Shown piece after piece: positions 23,090 to 34,250 of a stretch of 64,000 nt of DNA; the stretch's first letter is position 1; the number at the start of each line of letters is the position of its first letter. Made by a program: the position numbers and the translations under genes. Location: contig NC_058341.1 of the NCBI RefSeq assembly GCF_905475395.1, positions 64,735,501 through 64,799,500 of the forward strand, given 5' to 3'. The notes beneath the pieces are model-generated. The model was given only the letters and a program-made list of their open reading frames with translations. It searched no databases and was not told the DNA's origin. This DNA is from Chrysoperla carnea. Taxonomy: Eukaryota; Arthropoda; Insecta; Neuroptera; Chrysopidae.

Positions 23090-23226
23090 CTATACTAAAT
23101 CTTCAAAACATTTGAATTTTTTTATCTTGTCAAGCTCATCTAAGAGCCACTCTTTTAGTTTATCTTTGCCAAGTTTTTCATTTTTACAATAAAATATTAA
23201 ACCATTTTTTGAATCATAAATCAGTC
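23090..23226 (-). CDS. Candidate terminal coding exon, unrecognised protein
   Basis: Minus-strand exon-like stretch after a good acceptor (poly-T then GTTTGTAG, plus-strand 23227-23234), starting with two bases of a split codon and ending in TAG at 23090-23092. The 44 residues include LIYDSKNGLIFYCKN and KEWLLDELDKIKKFKCFEDL: alternating hydrophobic strand then charged helix, protein-like. Upstream exons would lie above 23226, possibly with the basic 160-residue gene inside the intron. Family not recognised. Confidence 0.4.
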
Positions 23227-23353
23227 CTACAAACAAAAAAAAATGAATAAAAACCAATAAAATTTAATTATTAATATACATGATCCGTTCAAAATAATGT
23301 TTTTGCGTGAACTTGTTCAAAGGCAAAAAAAGAAGAGTGTAGTTTTAGGACCC

Positions 23354-23718
23354 TAATAACGCGCAGTCTCGGAAGTACTGGGCTTACGGTAATTAACGCT
23401 ATATATACATAACAAAATAAGGATTTTTGGCCAATATCTCGGAAACCATCAACTTTATGAAAAAAAGTTTCAAACAAAATATTGTCGGAAATATTTTTTC
23501 TATAGGGAAAATTGAAAATCGGGAAAAACCTTCAAATATATATATTTATATGCTAATTACAATATCTTGAAACTAATTGATTTTATAACAATTTTTTTCA
23601 CACAAAAGTTGTCATTCCCCAAAAAAATGTAGAGTGAACAATTTGGATATCTTTAGCCATGGCTATATATAGCGTTAATTATCGCAACTCCATCACTTTT
23701 GAGACTGCGCGAGTATTA
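23354..23718. mobile_element. Short foldback MITE
   Basis: TAATAACGCGCAGTCTC and GAGACTGCGCGAGTATTA ends. TAATTAACGCTATATATA pairs with TATATATAGCGTTAATTA further in. TTA/TAA target possible. Confidence 0.65.
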
Positions 23719-23922
23719 AACTAGATGTCGAAACCTTCGTTTATTTTAGTTTTTTCTAGCCTTTGAATAAGTTTATGAAATAGCTTTTTTCAGTTATTTT
23801 GAGCGGCCTAAAAGTAAATGATTTGAAGAAATTCTTGAGGAAAACTTTATTAACGAAATTAATCACATAACATTTAAAAATAAAATGAAAATAAATTAAC
23901 CAAAAATTCACGAATTTAAATT

Positions 23923-24405
23923 TTAGAATTGTCTATTCATATCATTTGCTATTCTTTCTGCACTATCTGTAAACGCTTGAATAATTTCGCGAGCCTCTTC
24001 AGCTGTCATTTTATTTTGTTGTGCTTTTTGAGTTCGTTTTTTCACTTTTGTAAGATGTCGGTTTTTTTTACCTTTGGTACTTTCTTCATTAGTATTCGTG
24101 TTATTATTGTAGCAGTTATGATCAGAAGAACGTTTTGATTTCAAATGATTGTGAATACGGTTACTTTTCAACTTGGATGATGATCTATAATTATAATGAT
24201 CTGTGGATGGTTTTCTTATTCTTGATGAGCATCCACAAGTTCTATTTCGTTTATTATTATTATTATTATTACAACGTGGTCCTCTACGTACATGTTTTCT
24301 ATTGGCAATGTCTACGGATTCCACAGAACTTTGATTTGAAGCTCTACGTACTTGTTTTGTATTGTCAATATCTACTGATTCCACAGAATCTTGATTTGAA
24401 GCCAT
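23923..24405 (-). CDS. Basic Asn/Lys/Arg-rich 160-residue protein, unrecognised
   Basis: Single-exon frame with the same length (160 residues), strand and opening (MAS) as the protamine-like gene 3.6 kb away. Residues 2-21 and 22-41 are a tandem duplicate of a 20-residue unit (ASNQxSVESVDIxN...VRR), visible in the DNA as a 60-base duplication. The middle is low in hydrophobics and rich in Asn, Lys, Arg and Ser with a six-Asn run; about residues 115-130 read KGKKNRHLTKVKKRTQK; the C-terminal 28 residues (MTAEEAREIIQAFTDSAER...) look like an amphipathic helix. This could be a rapidly evolving sperm chromatin or transition-type protein; that is inference from composition and neighbourhood. The helical tail is not a clear HMG box. 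It could also be a chance frame, but uninterrupted length and internal repeat argue against it. Confidence 0.6.
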   Translation of the reverse strand: MASNQDSVESVDIDNTKQVRRASNQSSVESVDIANRKHVRRGPRCNNNNNNKRNRTCGCSSRIRKPSTDHYNYRSSSKLKSNRIHNHLKSKRSSDHNCYNNNTNTNEESTKGKKNRHLTKVKKRTQKAQQNKMTAEEAREIIQAFTDSAERIANDMNRQF

Positions 24406-25039
24406 TTTTATTAATTAATTGATTTGTTAAAAAAACATAATAATATAACTTACAATAATTTTGATTTTAAATCGTCTAAAATTAATTTATTTTATAATTT
24501 TAAATTTAGCAATTATACTATCATTTTCTAATTTTGTCAATAATTTAATATTTATAATAAATAATTTACGATAGTAACCATAGATCACATTCCAACTCAA
24601 TTGTTTATATTTACAGGTTACTTCCTAGTTATTCTTAAGGACTATTCCTTTAAAAAAAAATATTTAAAAAATAATAATAATATATAATAATGGGGTTTAA
24701 CTTCCGTTTCTCTGACATATGCGCCTATAACAGAGGCCACCCACATCATTATTTGTTAATCTTTATTTATTTATTTAACTACATACATGTTTACAATTAC
24801 ATTTTGATGTGGGTGGATTCGGTTACTTCGTTCTTATCCAAGCGACGACAATGTGATCAATTCTACTGCCCCCATTAATTTTTTATTTTAATTGCTCACA
24901 CCGTCACACTGCCTGGTTTCGAACCCGCAATCTCGGCCATTTAGGCTTCAAAAATTAAAAAAACCCGAATGAGTGAAATATAAACTGAAAAGAAAAAAAT
25001 AAGTCCAGCAGTTTACATAGCGACTTTAAAAAGATATCA
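24406..25039. other. Gene-free stretch, possible SINE-like piece
   Basis: Low-complexity AT to 24690, then GTGGCC/GTGGGTGG segments and GGTTTCGAACCCGC at 24915, which resembles a B box but is palindromic and lacks a convincing A box. Nothing else seen. Confidence 0.3.
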
Positions 25040-25665
25040 AAGGGTACGATATTCAAAGTGTACGATAATTTAAAAAGTGGTACGATATCAAAAAACGTCA
25101 GATTTTCTATTATTTGACGTTAAATACTTCGAATTTCAATCGCCAAAAATTCGAAAGTATTGACTTTTCGAAATATGTTTCAATGACACTTTTTGCACAC
25201 AATATTCCTATATCGATTCCCGTTGTCATTTTCAACTTAAATTTTTCCACTAACAAGAAGGGGTGGCTCCCACCCCCTGGACAAGATTGCAAAAATTTTT
25301 GTTTTTAACTTCTTTAAGGAAGTTCCCTCACCAGTAATAGAAAAAAATTAATTAGTAGAAAATGATCCAATTTTTTAGTATGTTGTAGTTAACGATACAT
25401 ATTATTAAATCAAAAAAAAATTTGGGTATCTTATCGATCAATTAAGAGAGAGTATGTTATTTAGTGTATTTTTAATTAATAAAAACTCTCTTAATTGATC
25501 GATAAGATACCCAAATTTTTTTTCAATTTAATAATATGTATTGTTAACAACAACATACTAAAAATTCGGATCCTTATCTTCTAATTTATTTTTTTCTATT
25601 ACTGGCGAGGGAACATCCCTAAGTAAGTTTTAAACAATACAGTCGCACATTTTTTATAAAGATTA
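25040..25665. repeat. Partial copy of the 13021 foldback family, with nested foldback
   Basis: Carries CGATTCCCGTTGTCATTT and GACTTTTCGAAATATGTTTC in the order of the right arm of the 13021 element, ending CAGTCGCACATTTTTTATAA. Interrupted by a second palindrome at 25325-25611. Confidence 0.65.
25325..25611. mobile_element. Nested foldback MITE
   Basis: Arms of about 130 bases from CCCTCACCAGTAATAGAAAA to CTATTACTGGCGAGGG, with inner TAAGATACCCAAATTTTTTT pairing with its complement. Inserted in the partial foldback at 25040-25665. Confidence 0.7.
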
Positions 25666-26344
25666 CATTTAAAGTTTGGTTCTGTCTCCTTTTTTTACAA
25701 TATGGTTTTTTTTTTCCTTTAATTCTAGAAAATACTTCCAAAAATTTTCGTATGTTTACGAAAGAATGATTCAAATAAAAGTTGTTAATTTTTTTTATAA
25801 GGAATAACTTTTACATTTAAACTTTTGTTCTAACGGTTTAAAAGATGGATACTTTTTCCTTTGATTGTATGAGCAAAAAAATTCCATTTTATAATGCATA
25901 TCTCAATCAATTTTGAAGCTAGAAAATCGAAAAAAAAAAAACAGAAATATGCAAAATTAAATCAGCTAGAACCTTTAGTGGAATTTTTTATATTTTATAC
26001 ATATTATTTTTGTAATTTGTAAAAAAAACTGGTTAAAACCCACAACAACCCCCAAAAAAGGGGATTAGACACGCCCCTGAGAGGTCGACTTTTTGGTACT
26101 ATGTTTTTACAACTTAATAAAAAACTGTGTAACACTTAGAACTAAATTGAAAGAAATTAAGGCGTTTTTTCTGTGTGGTAAAAAGTGTGATGTACTTGAC
26201 TTTGATAATGCATCATTTAAAAAGTGTTCGAATCTTCGAATATTCAAGATGATTCACATATACTTAGCGGTGATTCACATATACTAAGTGGCAGCTCTGA
26301 ACATAGATTCAAATTTTTAATAAAATAAGAAGCACAAAAATAAA

Positions 26345-26660
26345 ACATTTATTTATTTGTCAGTCTGTCTATCTGTGGCATCGAAGCTCTCAAACGATTG
26401 AACCGATTTTGATTTTTGTTTGTTTGTTTGAAAGGTAATTTAATGAAGATTGTTCTTAGCTATGTTCAAAATGCAAGTTTAGGATCCCGCAACCGAATAA
26501 ACTAAAACATATAAAAAATAGGCATCGATCTTCAAAATAGGATCAGTTTAGAGAAGGCTCTATGGGAAGGGGTAATTTAATGCAGAGTGTTCTTAGATAT
26601 GTTTTAACGGCCAGTTTGGGATTCTGTACCCGAAAAATTAGTCGAATGTTTTTTAAATTT
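26345..26660 (+). repeat. Dispersed repeat, retroposon 3'-end-like
   Basis: TGTGGCATCGAAGCTCTCAA, ATTGAACCGATTTTGATTTT and TGAAAGGTAATTTAATG; the reverse-orientation relative at 59395-59535 shares AAATTACCTTTCAAA and ACCCGAAAAA-type ends. Confidence 0.45.
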
Positions 26661-26900
26661 TGTAAATATCACTTGTTCGAGTTTTATTTCAAACGATAAG
26701 ATTCGACAAATTTTTTATCAAATTTATTGTTGACACCCCAAAATAATCTTCCGGTTCCGATAACTTCAGTAAATTTATGAAACATGAACGCTGTTGAATA
26801 TGATTTTGTTATATTGATTCAAACGGAAAACAAAATTCTTGGGATCAATATGCGTTATTTCATACACTAGTAGTTTCACCACTTATTAATAACCATTTTT

Positions 26901-27550
26901 ATACCATGTATATATGAAATATACATAGTATTTTAAGTTTCGTCCCAAATTTGTAACGCTTAAAAATATTGATGCTACGAACAAAATTTTGGTATAGGTG
27001 TTCATAGAATCACCTAATTAATCCATTTCCGGTTGTCCGTCCGTCCGTCCGTCCGTCCGTCTGTGGACACGATAACTCAAAAACGAAAAAAGATATCGAT
27101 CTGAAATTTTTACAGCGTACTCAGGACGTAAAAAGTGAGGTCAAGTTCGTAAATGAGCATCATAGGTCAATTGGGTCTCGGGTCCGCAGGACCCATCTTG
27201 TAAACTGTTAGAGATAGAACAAAAGTTTAAATGTAAAAAATGTTGCTTATAAAAAAATAAAAAACTTTTGTTTGAAACATTTTTTTGTAAACATCACTGT
27301 TTACCCACGAGGGCGTTAATTAGGTGCAAATTTTATAGTATGTATTAATATAGGAATATCAAAGTGAATATCTTTTGTTATTTACGTGACGTCAAAAAAA
27401 CAAACGACTGCGCACCAACACTTGCGCATTATATGAGAATATCAGTTAAATATGTCAGATATGTACGTATGTGAAATGTGGCAGAGTTATCAACACTGCC
27501 TATACATGGTATTTCAACAATTAACTCAGTCAATTGTTTGTTTTCACTTG
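26901..27550 (+). repeat. Dispersed repeat A, full-length copy
   Basis: 650 bases from ATACCATGTATATATGAAAT to TTTGTTTTCACTTG. Contains TCCG microsatellite (27038-27060), GATAACTCAAAAACGAAAAA, TTGTAAACTGTTAGAGATAG, a near-terminal TATACATGGTAT that inverts the start, and the 3' hairpin CAATTAACTCAGTCAATTG. No coding capacity; class unknown. Confidence 0.7.
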
Positions 27551-27891
27551 TTTTTTTTTTGCTTTTTGAAGAAACTTTGATGGGTATGGATAATCACACA
27601 TTTCAGTGTATATCTTCCGGAAAAGAGTCATAATCGCTTCTCATAATACAGCTCCGGTACTAGTATTGTGAATGATTTGTGTTATTTGCAAGTAATGTTT
27701 ACTACATTTTTTAAAGTTTATCAAATTTCTCAGTATTTAGTTTAATTCAAAGAATGTTTTGTATTTTATTACATTTAGTCGCGTCAATGAATACATAACA
27801 AAGCAATAAAAAAATTTGTTTTTTTCTATTATTTGAAAGCAGAAACCTACGCGACCTACACGAGGAGACGACATCCCCACATCTTATAAAT

Positions 27892-28270
27892 GTGAAAGTA
27901 AGGTTCTTTGTATCTTTGTGACGCTTTCTTGCAAAAATTACTGAATGGATTTGATTGAAACCATCCAATAATATAGCTCATACATCAAATTAACACATGA
28001 TCTATAATTTATAAAGATATATTGAAAAAAATAATATTAATACCATTTTGAACCATAATTTTAAGATTTCTGTAAAATTGGTAAACGTAAAAATGTAGTA
28101 ATTGTAAAAATATGATATAATTAATCAATGAATTATGACTATTTTACATTTAATTTCAAAATATTAAAAAATGTACATCCTGTATTATGGAACGGGAATA
28201 ACTGAGAACAAGGGAGGTATTTACCAGTCTTTACTTTTAAACCCAGCGAAGCTGCCGGTTATCAAGCTAG
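27892..28270 (+). mobile_element. Non-autonomous Helitron
   Basis: Starts TCTTATAAATGTGAAAGTAA after A and ends AGCGAAGCTGCCGG, ATCAAGCTAG before T. Both termini and the A^T site are intact. No coding capacity. Confidence 0.75.
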
Positions 28271-28892
28271 TTATTTATATTGTTTTATATATTTATACCA
28301 AAATTTCAGTTTGATTCCGATTTATAAAAAATCTAATCTTTACATCAAATTAAAATCTTATCTTCAACCATAATTAATGTATCAAATATCTCATCTTCTT
28401 CGAGTGGTGGGGGTTAAAATGTAGGCAAGTGAACAATGAAAGCTATTTTTTCTGTGGATACATGCTGATACACAATATGATTTTTTATATTGATGGGTGC
28501 TGCTGGTTGTGAGATTTTGATTTGTCTCTAAGTATGAGCCGATATTCAATCCGATAGACGAGTCGTTTTGAGTTGTTCGTGTTTTTTATTTTTTATTTTT
28601 TTATAATTCTTTACTATACTGGGAAGAAATTCGTGTGAACCTCAAGGGTCGCACCAGACCCACCTCACGGCTTGTTTATTCACTAGTATCAATATGCTAA
28701 TATAATGAATTACAGGAAGTTCACAATATTACTCCATTCCGTTTACAATGTCCTTTGTAAATAACGTTCCTTTTATCCATTTGAAAACAGCACATGGTGT
28801 TGCTCCACGACCGAAGGACCACCCTCTATTTTCATGAATTTCATTAATGTCTGTTATATTGTCTTAGACGAATCATTTTAAACGAAAAAAGT

Positions 28893-29764
28893 GTAATTTA
28901 AGAATTTTTTTGTACCTCTACCTATCGGGCCAATTTTTTTTTAAATTGTTCAGGAAGATCTATATATCAAAATCTGCATCAAACTTGGTGCCGCTAGAAA
29001 GTTGATTGCTTTGGGTCAAACAAGACAATTATTAAAAACGATTTCTGAGGTGATTTTTGAAAATTTTAAAACTTGGAAAATATTTAACAAAATGGGCCAG
29101 AAACATATACACGGGAGTTTTTGGGATTCTTGATTACTATTCCGACGTCAGAATTTCGATATACTTCCCCCCCCCCTGGGATAATTCGCCCCAGTGGTCC
29201 ACTGATCACGATTCTGAAGTTAAAATGTGGAAATACTCTCCCTTTTGGGGTTATTTGCCAAAATCCAAAAACCCAAGGATACATATTTTTTGCCCATTCT
29301 ATTGACTATTTACAGAATATTGTTGTGTTAGGCTAGCGAGGGGTGAATTACCCCAGCAGAGTGGAGTACATCCTCATTTTAAATACGGAATTCTGATCAG
29401 CGACACCAAAAACTCCCGAGTATACTTTTTTTGTCTATTTTGTTGAATATTTACAGAATATTGTTACTTTGGACCAACGGAGTAAATTACCCGAAGAGGG
29501 GGGCAGTGTATCGAAGTTCTGACGTTCGAATAGTAATCAGAAACCTTGAAAATCCCCGTATAATATTTTCTACAAGAGTAAGTTTTAAAATTTTCGAAAA
29601 TCACCTCAGAAGTGGATTCTAATAATTGGCCTATTTGGCCCATAGCAATGGCCAAATTTTCAAATGGCACCAAGTAAGATGTAGATTTTGATATATAAAC
29701 CTTCCTAAAAATAAAAAAAATAAAAAATTGGCCCTAGGTCTAGGCACAAAAAATTTCTCCTTAA
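28893..29764. mobile_element. 0.87 kb foldback element
   Basis: ATTTTTTTGTACCTCTACC and GGCCCTAGGTCTAGGCACAA ends, with GAAAATCACCTCAGAAGTGG mirroring 29045. Interior GC-richer blocks (TTTTGGGGTTATTTGCC, CCCCCCCCCCTGGGATAA) are also partly mirrored. Frames inside are shadows of the palindrome. Confidence 0.65.
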
Positions 29765-29817
29765 AATGCTTAAATTATAAGTCTATCTGGTCAGTTGAAA
29801 TTTTGGCAACTTACAAT

Positions 29818-30060
29818 CTAAATGTGTATAAATATGACTGACTGACTCATCACGAGATCTCTAAAACTATACACCCGATGGACTTGAAATTTAGCACACT
29901 TAATAATTTCGAGATACGCGAGACACTCAATAAGAACGGATTTTTGTATATCTAATAAAATGATGAAAAGAGGCATGAAAGTTTATATGAAAATCCGTTA
30001 TTTTTGAATACTCTACTCAACCGATTTTAAAAATGCTTTCACCTATAGAATGCTAAATTA
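29818..30060 (+). mobile_element. Helitron 5' end fragment
   Basis: GACTGACTCATCACGAGATC and following bases match the start of the Helitron at 36854 (GACTGACTCATCACGAAATC). No matching 3' terminus nearby. Confidence 0.45.
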
Positions 30061-30069
30061 TCAGCAAGT

Positions 30070-30235
30070 AGATTAGGTTCTATTGGCTATCCCCGAGAGA
30101 CACATTTTGGCCTTAGACACGTGTTTTACCACCTTTTCCGTTGATAATTTCATTTATCAGCTCCTCGATTATTTCGAGCGACTTGGTTACGCTTACGGTT
30201 GCGCGTACGGAATTGGTTACGCATAACCATCTAAG
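30070..30235 (-). mobile_element. Diverged SINE related to 46144-46416
   Basis: ATTTATCAGCTCCTCGATTA and GATTAGGTTCTATTGGCT correspond to the intron 3 SINE body and end; B box lost. Confidence 0.45.
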
Positions 30236-30944
30236 ATACAAGAGTTGACTATCAACAAGTAACATAGGAAGTGTATTTTATTTAAAAAAAATTTAGGTTC
30301 CGCATCAAAAATTTAAGTGAAGCCAAGGGCCTGAAAGCGGGTGCGTAACTGTTAGTTAAAATAATATAGAATCATCCAAATCGGAGCTGTTCTTGAAGAC
30401 TTGCAAGGAAAATATTTCATTGACACGACTAATAGAACTAGTAAGAGAAATAAATATAATAATAAAATTTAAATAAAACTAGTTATTAAAAGCGGTTATT
30501 GAAGTAGTTATTTGATAACCCTTAACATGTAAATAAAAAAATACAAAATAAGAGACCTAATTAAATTGCATCATTATCATTTATTATATTCATCGGGGAT
30601 ATTTATTTTTGGTTTTATTTATTTCTTATCAACATTTATAATAAAAACTATTTTCCAAATCACCTGAACAAAGAGTGTTTGAAATTTTACATTACTTATT
30701 CTTTGTGAAATTGTTTTCAATCTGTATGGTATACAGTTAGTATGTTTACCCCTTAGAGTTATGAAGAGTTCTTATGTGCATACAGTGAAGAGTTCTTATG
30801 TGCCTACACTATAATTTTAAAAACTCAAATTTGTAAAATATAATTTTTTTTGGATCTCAATGTTGGGATTAAAAATTAATTCATTATTTCAAGTCAGTAA
30901 AAGCCGAATTTCAGTCGGTCATGATGATTTTTTTTTTTAAGAAG
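30236..30944. other. Gene-free stretch
   Basis: AT-rich sequence; GAAGAGTTCTTATGTGC occurs twice (about 30763 and 30786). No gene or complete element recognised. Likewise 31400-31950 and 32883-33415. Confidence 0.4.
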
Positions 30945-31130
30945 TCCGGGTTCGAGTCCTGGTTCGAGTGTATTTTTTTCAATTCTCTTTAATTAAGATT
31001 ACTAGACAAGATATTTGTCAATATTTAGTTTACGCCTGTATGTAACATATTATATCAAAATATAGTCGAATAGACCATGATGTAAATATCGTGTGCATGA
31101 TTAAATGTAAACAACAACAATAAGTAATAG
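30945..31130 (+). mobile_element. tRNA-derived SINE, second copy
   Basis: AAGTCCGGGTTCGAGTCCTG (B box) followed by GTGTATTTTTTTCAATTCTC and the same body as 5620-5770. Here head and body share one orientation; the A-box side is truncated. Confidence 0.65.
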
Positions 31131-31950
31131 TACAATTAAACTAAATATCTAAAAGAAAAAAGGTGTTGCATCTTTGAAATTTGCATCATAAACTGTGCAT
31201 CGAATAAAAAAAAAGTTCAAATAAAGGCTCTAGCTGAAGTAATTGTGAACATTTTTGTTTTTTTTTCGGCTCTCTAGTTCCAAAATTGAATCACGGGTAA
31301 ACAGTGATGTTTACGAAAAAATGTTTCAAGAAATTACTTCCACATTTAAACTTTTTGTCAATCTCTAACGGTTTACGATGTTACGGTTACGATGGATTCT
31401 TTTTCATTTGATTGAATGAGCAAAAGACGCACCATGCACTTTAAAATTTGCATATCTCGGTCAATTTTCAAACTAGAAAGTCGAAAAATAAACAAAAATG
31501 GTCACAACTTTTATTTGAACTTTTTTTATTTGATGCATCGTTTCTTTTGTAATTAAAAAAAAAAAATGATTTTTTTAAACTCCCAAATGCTTTGCAACAG
31601 TGGTACGAAGTTTTTACAACCTAATAAATAACTGTGGCAAATTTCAAAAATGCAATACTCTTTTCTTTATTACCATGATTTGTTTTTTATTTTGTTGTAC
31701 TATAGTTTAATCAGTCACTTATTTTCAGTCATAGTATTTTGTGGGCCATATTTGATTGCTTGCAGGGCAAGCAGATACCATATTTATAATCTTAAGAAGG
31801 TCTGAGTAAAAAGTTAATTATTAAATTAAAAACAGAAACTTTGCTGCCATTCAATGTCCAAACGTTTTGGTATGAAAATGTAATGCTTAGAACAAAATAA
31901 TTTTAACTATATTTTAGCTTGTTTTCTTTAATACTGTTTTATTATACACA

Positions 31951-32442
31951 TTTTTAATTGGCGTGAAATCATTCTTTGATTGGCGTGAAGTTTTATAATT
32001 TTTAAAAAAATCCTCTTAAATATTCATTGGTGGGAAAAAATATTTCTAAAAAAGCGGTTTTCCAGATAAAAATGGTTAAAGGTACGATTGAATTTCAAGC
32101 ACTGCGATTAAACCCTTTGCTCTATCGATTTGAAATTTAGATATGTTATTGGTACCTATACATATTCTAGTGAACAATGAAAATTATTTTCGAAAAATAA
32201 ACGTACCCAGGGCAGTCCGAACATGAATACCTATAATATATGAAAATTTCAAATCGATAAAGTAATGGGTATAATCACAATGCTTGAAATTCAATCGTAA
32301 CTTTAACCATTCTTATCTGGAAAACCCCTTTCTTTATAAATTTCTTTTCCATCCTAATGAATATTTATTTATTTTAAGAGGATTCTTACAAAAATTATAA
32401 AGTTTCATGCCAATGAAAGAATGGTTTCACGCCAATAAAAAA
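31951..32442. mobile_element. 0.49 kb foldback MITE
   Basis: TTTTTAATTGGCGTGAAATC pairs with GGTTTCACGCCAATAAAAAA; arms of about 230 bases also share ATGGTTAAAGGTACGATTGA with its complement near 32290. Confidence 0.7.
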
Positions 32443-32591
32443 TGCGTATAGAACAACCTTAATTAATTTACATTCACAAGTTATAAAATATACACTGACT
32501 TTGTCACTGTTAAAACCCAATGTTAAAATGACGGTATATTTGTGTATAGGTGGGGTTGAAATGAATTAGTCAGTTTTTTTTTTCTAAATGT

Positions 32592-32882
32592 GTGTTTTTT
32601 AATCCTATGAAAGGATTAAGGCCATCATTTGCCAAAATAGTTTTACAGAGAATAGAAAAGGCAGGTTTTAGGAAAGAATACTTTACAACTAACCACCATT
32701 TTCAAACCGTTAGTCAAGTCATTGAAAAATACAAAGAATACAATGGCACAATTTATCTTTTGTTTTTCGACTATTATAAGACTTTTGACAGTGTCAAACA
32801 TTCCCCTAAAAATAAAGCAGGGTTCCTCAACGCAGGGTTCGTAAAGGCGATCCATTATCTAGTTTGTAGTTCAATAAGATAA
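32592..32882 (+). pseudogene. Reverse transcriptase fragment of a non-LTR retroelement
   Basis: Residues GFRKEYFTTNHHFQTVSQVI, EKYKEYNGTIYLLFFDYYKT and FDSVKHS correspond to the reverse transcriptase block ending in the YxKAFDSV motif. The catalytic YADD block is absent; an isolated fragment. Confidence 0.7.
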
Positions 32883-33415
32883 AAAAAAACCTGACTTTTT
32901 TCAAGTTCAATTTCTGCGTGACAAAGCTGGATATTCTTTGATATGCGTCATAGTGTGAACGCACGGCCTGATTAAATTTGTGACTGATAATTTGAAAAAA
33001 AAGCCGTATAAAGGAAACACCACTTATAAATCATGTATTTAGAATTTCGTTACGTAGTACATTTGTTACATTAATCCTATTTAATAAATACTTATTAAAT
33101 ACCGGATATTGTTTCAATTAAATCAATTTTATATTTTAAGATTAATAATACTAGAAAATACCAGTGCTTATTTACAATATTAATTAATATTTTAGAATGA
33201 ATATCTACCTCTATTGAATTTTATCTTAAGACAATTGATACAATTTATCAAACTTAAAAAGAATGAATTTAAAGGAAGTATGCGATATAGATAATAAATG
33301 AAATATTTTTATCATATTATGTAATTAACAATTTACACTTAATTATAAGAAATATTTTAAGAATATCAAAATTAATTAGTACTTATTACCTATTCAATAA
33401 AATAATTAGTATCTA

Positions 33416-33795
33416 TTCGTTGTGTGCGTAGTCATGGTATTGACAATAAAAACGATGCCAGCGTTTCTAGTGAAAATTTTAGGGATAAAGGAGGCTGTTA
33501 TAACTAATTTTCAAGTCTTTACATGTTAATGTTATAAAAAATGTCAAATTAAAATAATTGTAAAACACGAATTAATTAAACATAATGTATTAAAAATTGT
33601 GAAAATAAGAAATAAAATTGCACAAATATTATTTTTCAAATGTAACTTATAGTAATTATTTATTTAAATTTGTGAGACAATAATATTAAATTGCAATCCA
33701 TACAATTATATATGCATCCATACAATTCTATAATTATAGTAGTGTATCGTTACCATGGAAACGCCTCCAATAAAACTCACGCATGGTGCGAATAG
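33416..33795 (+). repeat. Dispersed repeat C1, second copy
   Basis: ATTCGTTGTGTGCGTAGTCA to CACGCATGGTGCGAATAG; colinear with 3651-4041 but not followed by the MITE. Confidence 0.65.
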
Positions 33796-34250
33796 AGTTT
33801 TGTCAAATGACAGGAGTATAAATAAAGGACATAAGGAACACTTTTTATACCAAGTACAAGATGGGCCATTTTATTCTATACACCTAAATATCTCGTTTTG
33901 TAGTTAACCAATCAAAAAATAACTTAAAGAAAAGTTTGATGGACAACATATTCTGACATCAGATTGGACCTAGTTCTTCTGGTTTCTTTTAAGCCAATTT
34001 AAATTCTAAACGGTAAAAGATAGAATAACACTTTACATTAGAGAGTTCAGCCAAAAGTTTTCAAGGGACCTAGAGTTATTTACCAACTTTAAGCTTGTTT
34101 TCTTTCGATTAAATTCAATAATGATATATTTTTAAGTCGCAATTCCTCCGAAAAGCTAACGTTTCTTTAAAAAAAAATTTTTAACATAAATTGTTAAGTT
34201 CCTTTTATCATGGGCTTCATAGAATAGAAGTGCATAATGCTGTTTTAGTA

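Noticed and set aside
24690-24960. tRNA-derived SINE or tRNA gene
   Set aside because: Only a palindromic GGTTTCGAACCCGC resembles a B box; no A box, stem or target duplication.
29057-29673. Several short frames around 29.1-29.7 kb
   Set aside because: Mirror-image frames of one foldback element on both strands; no family match.
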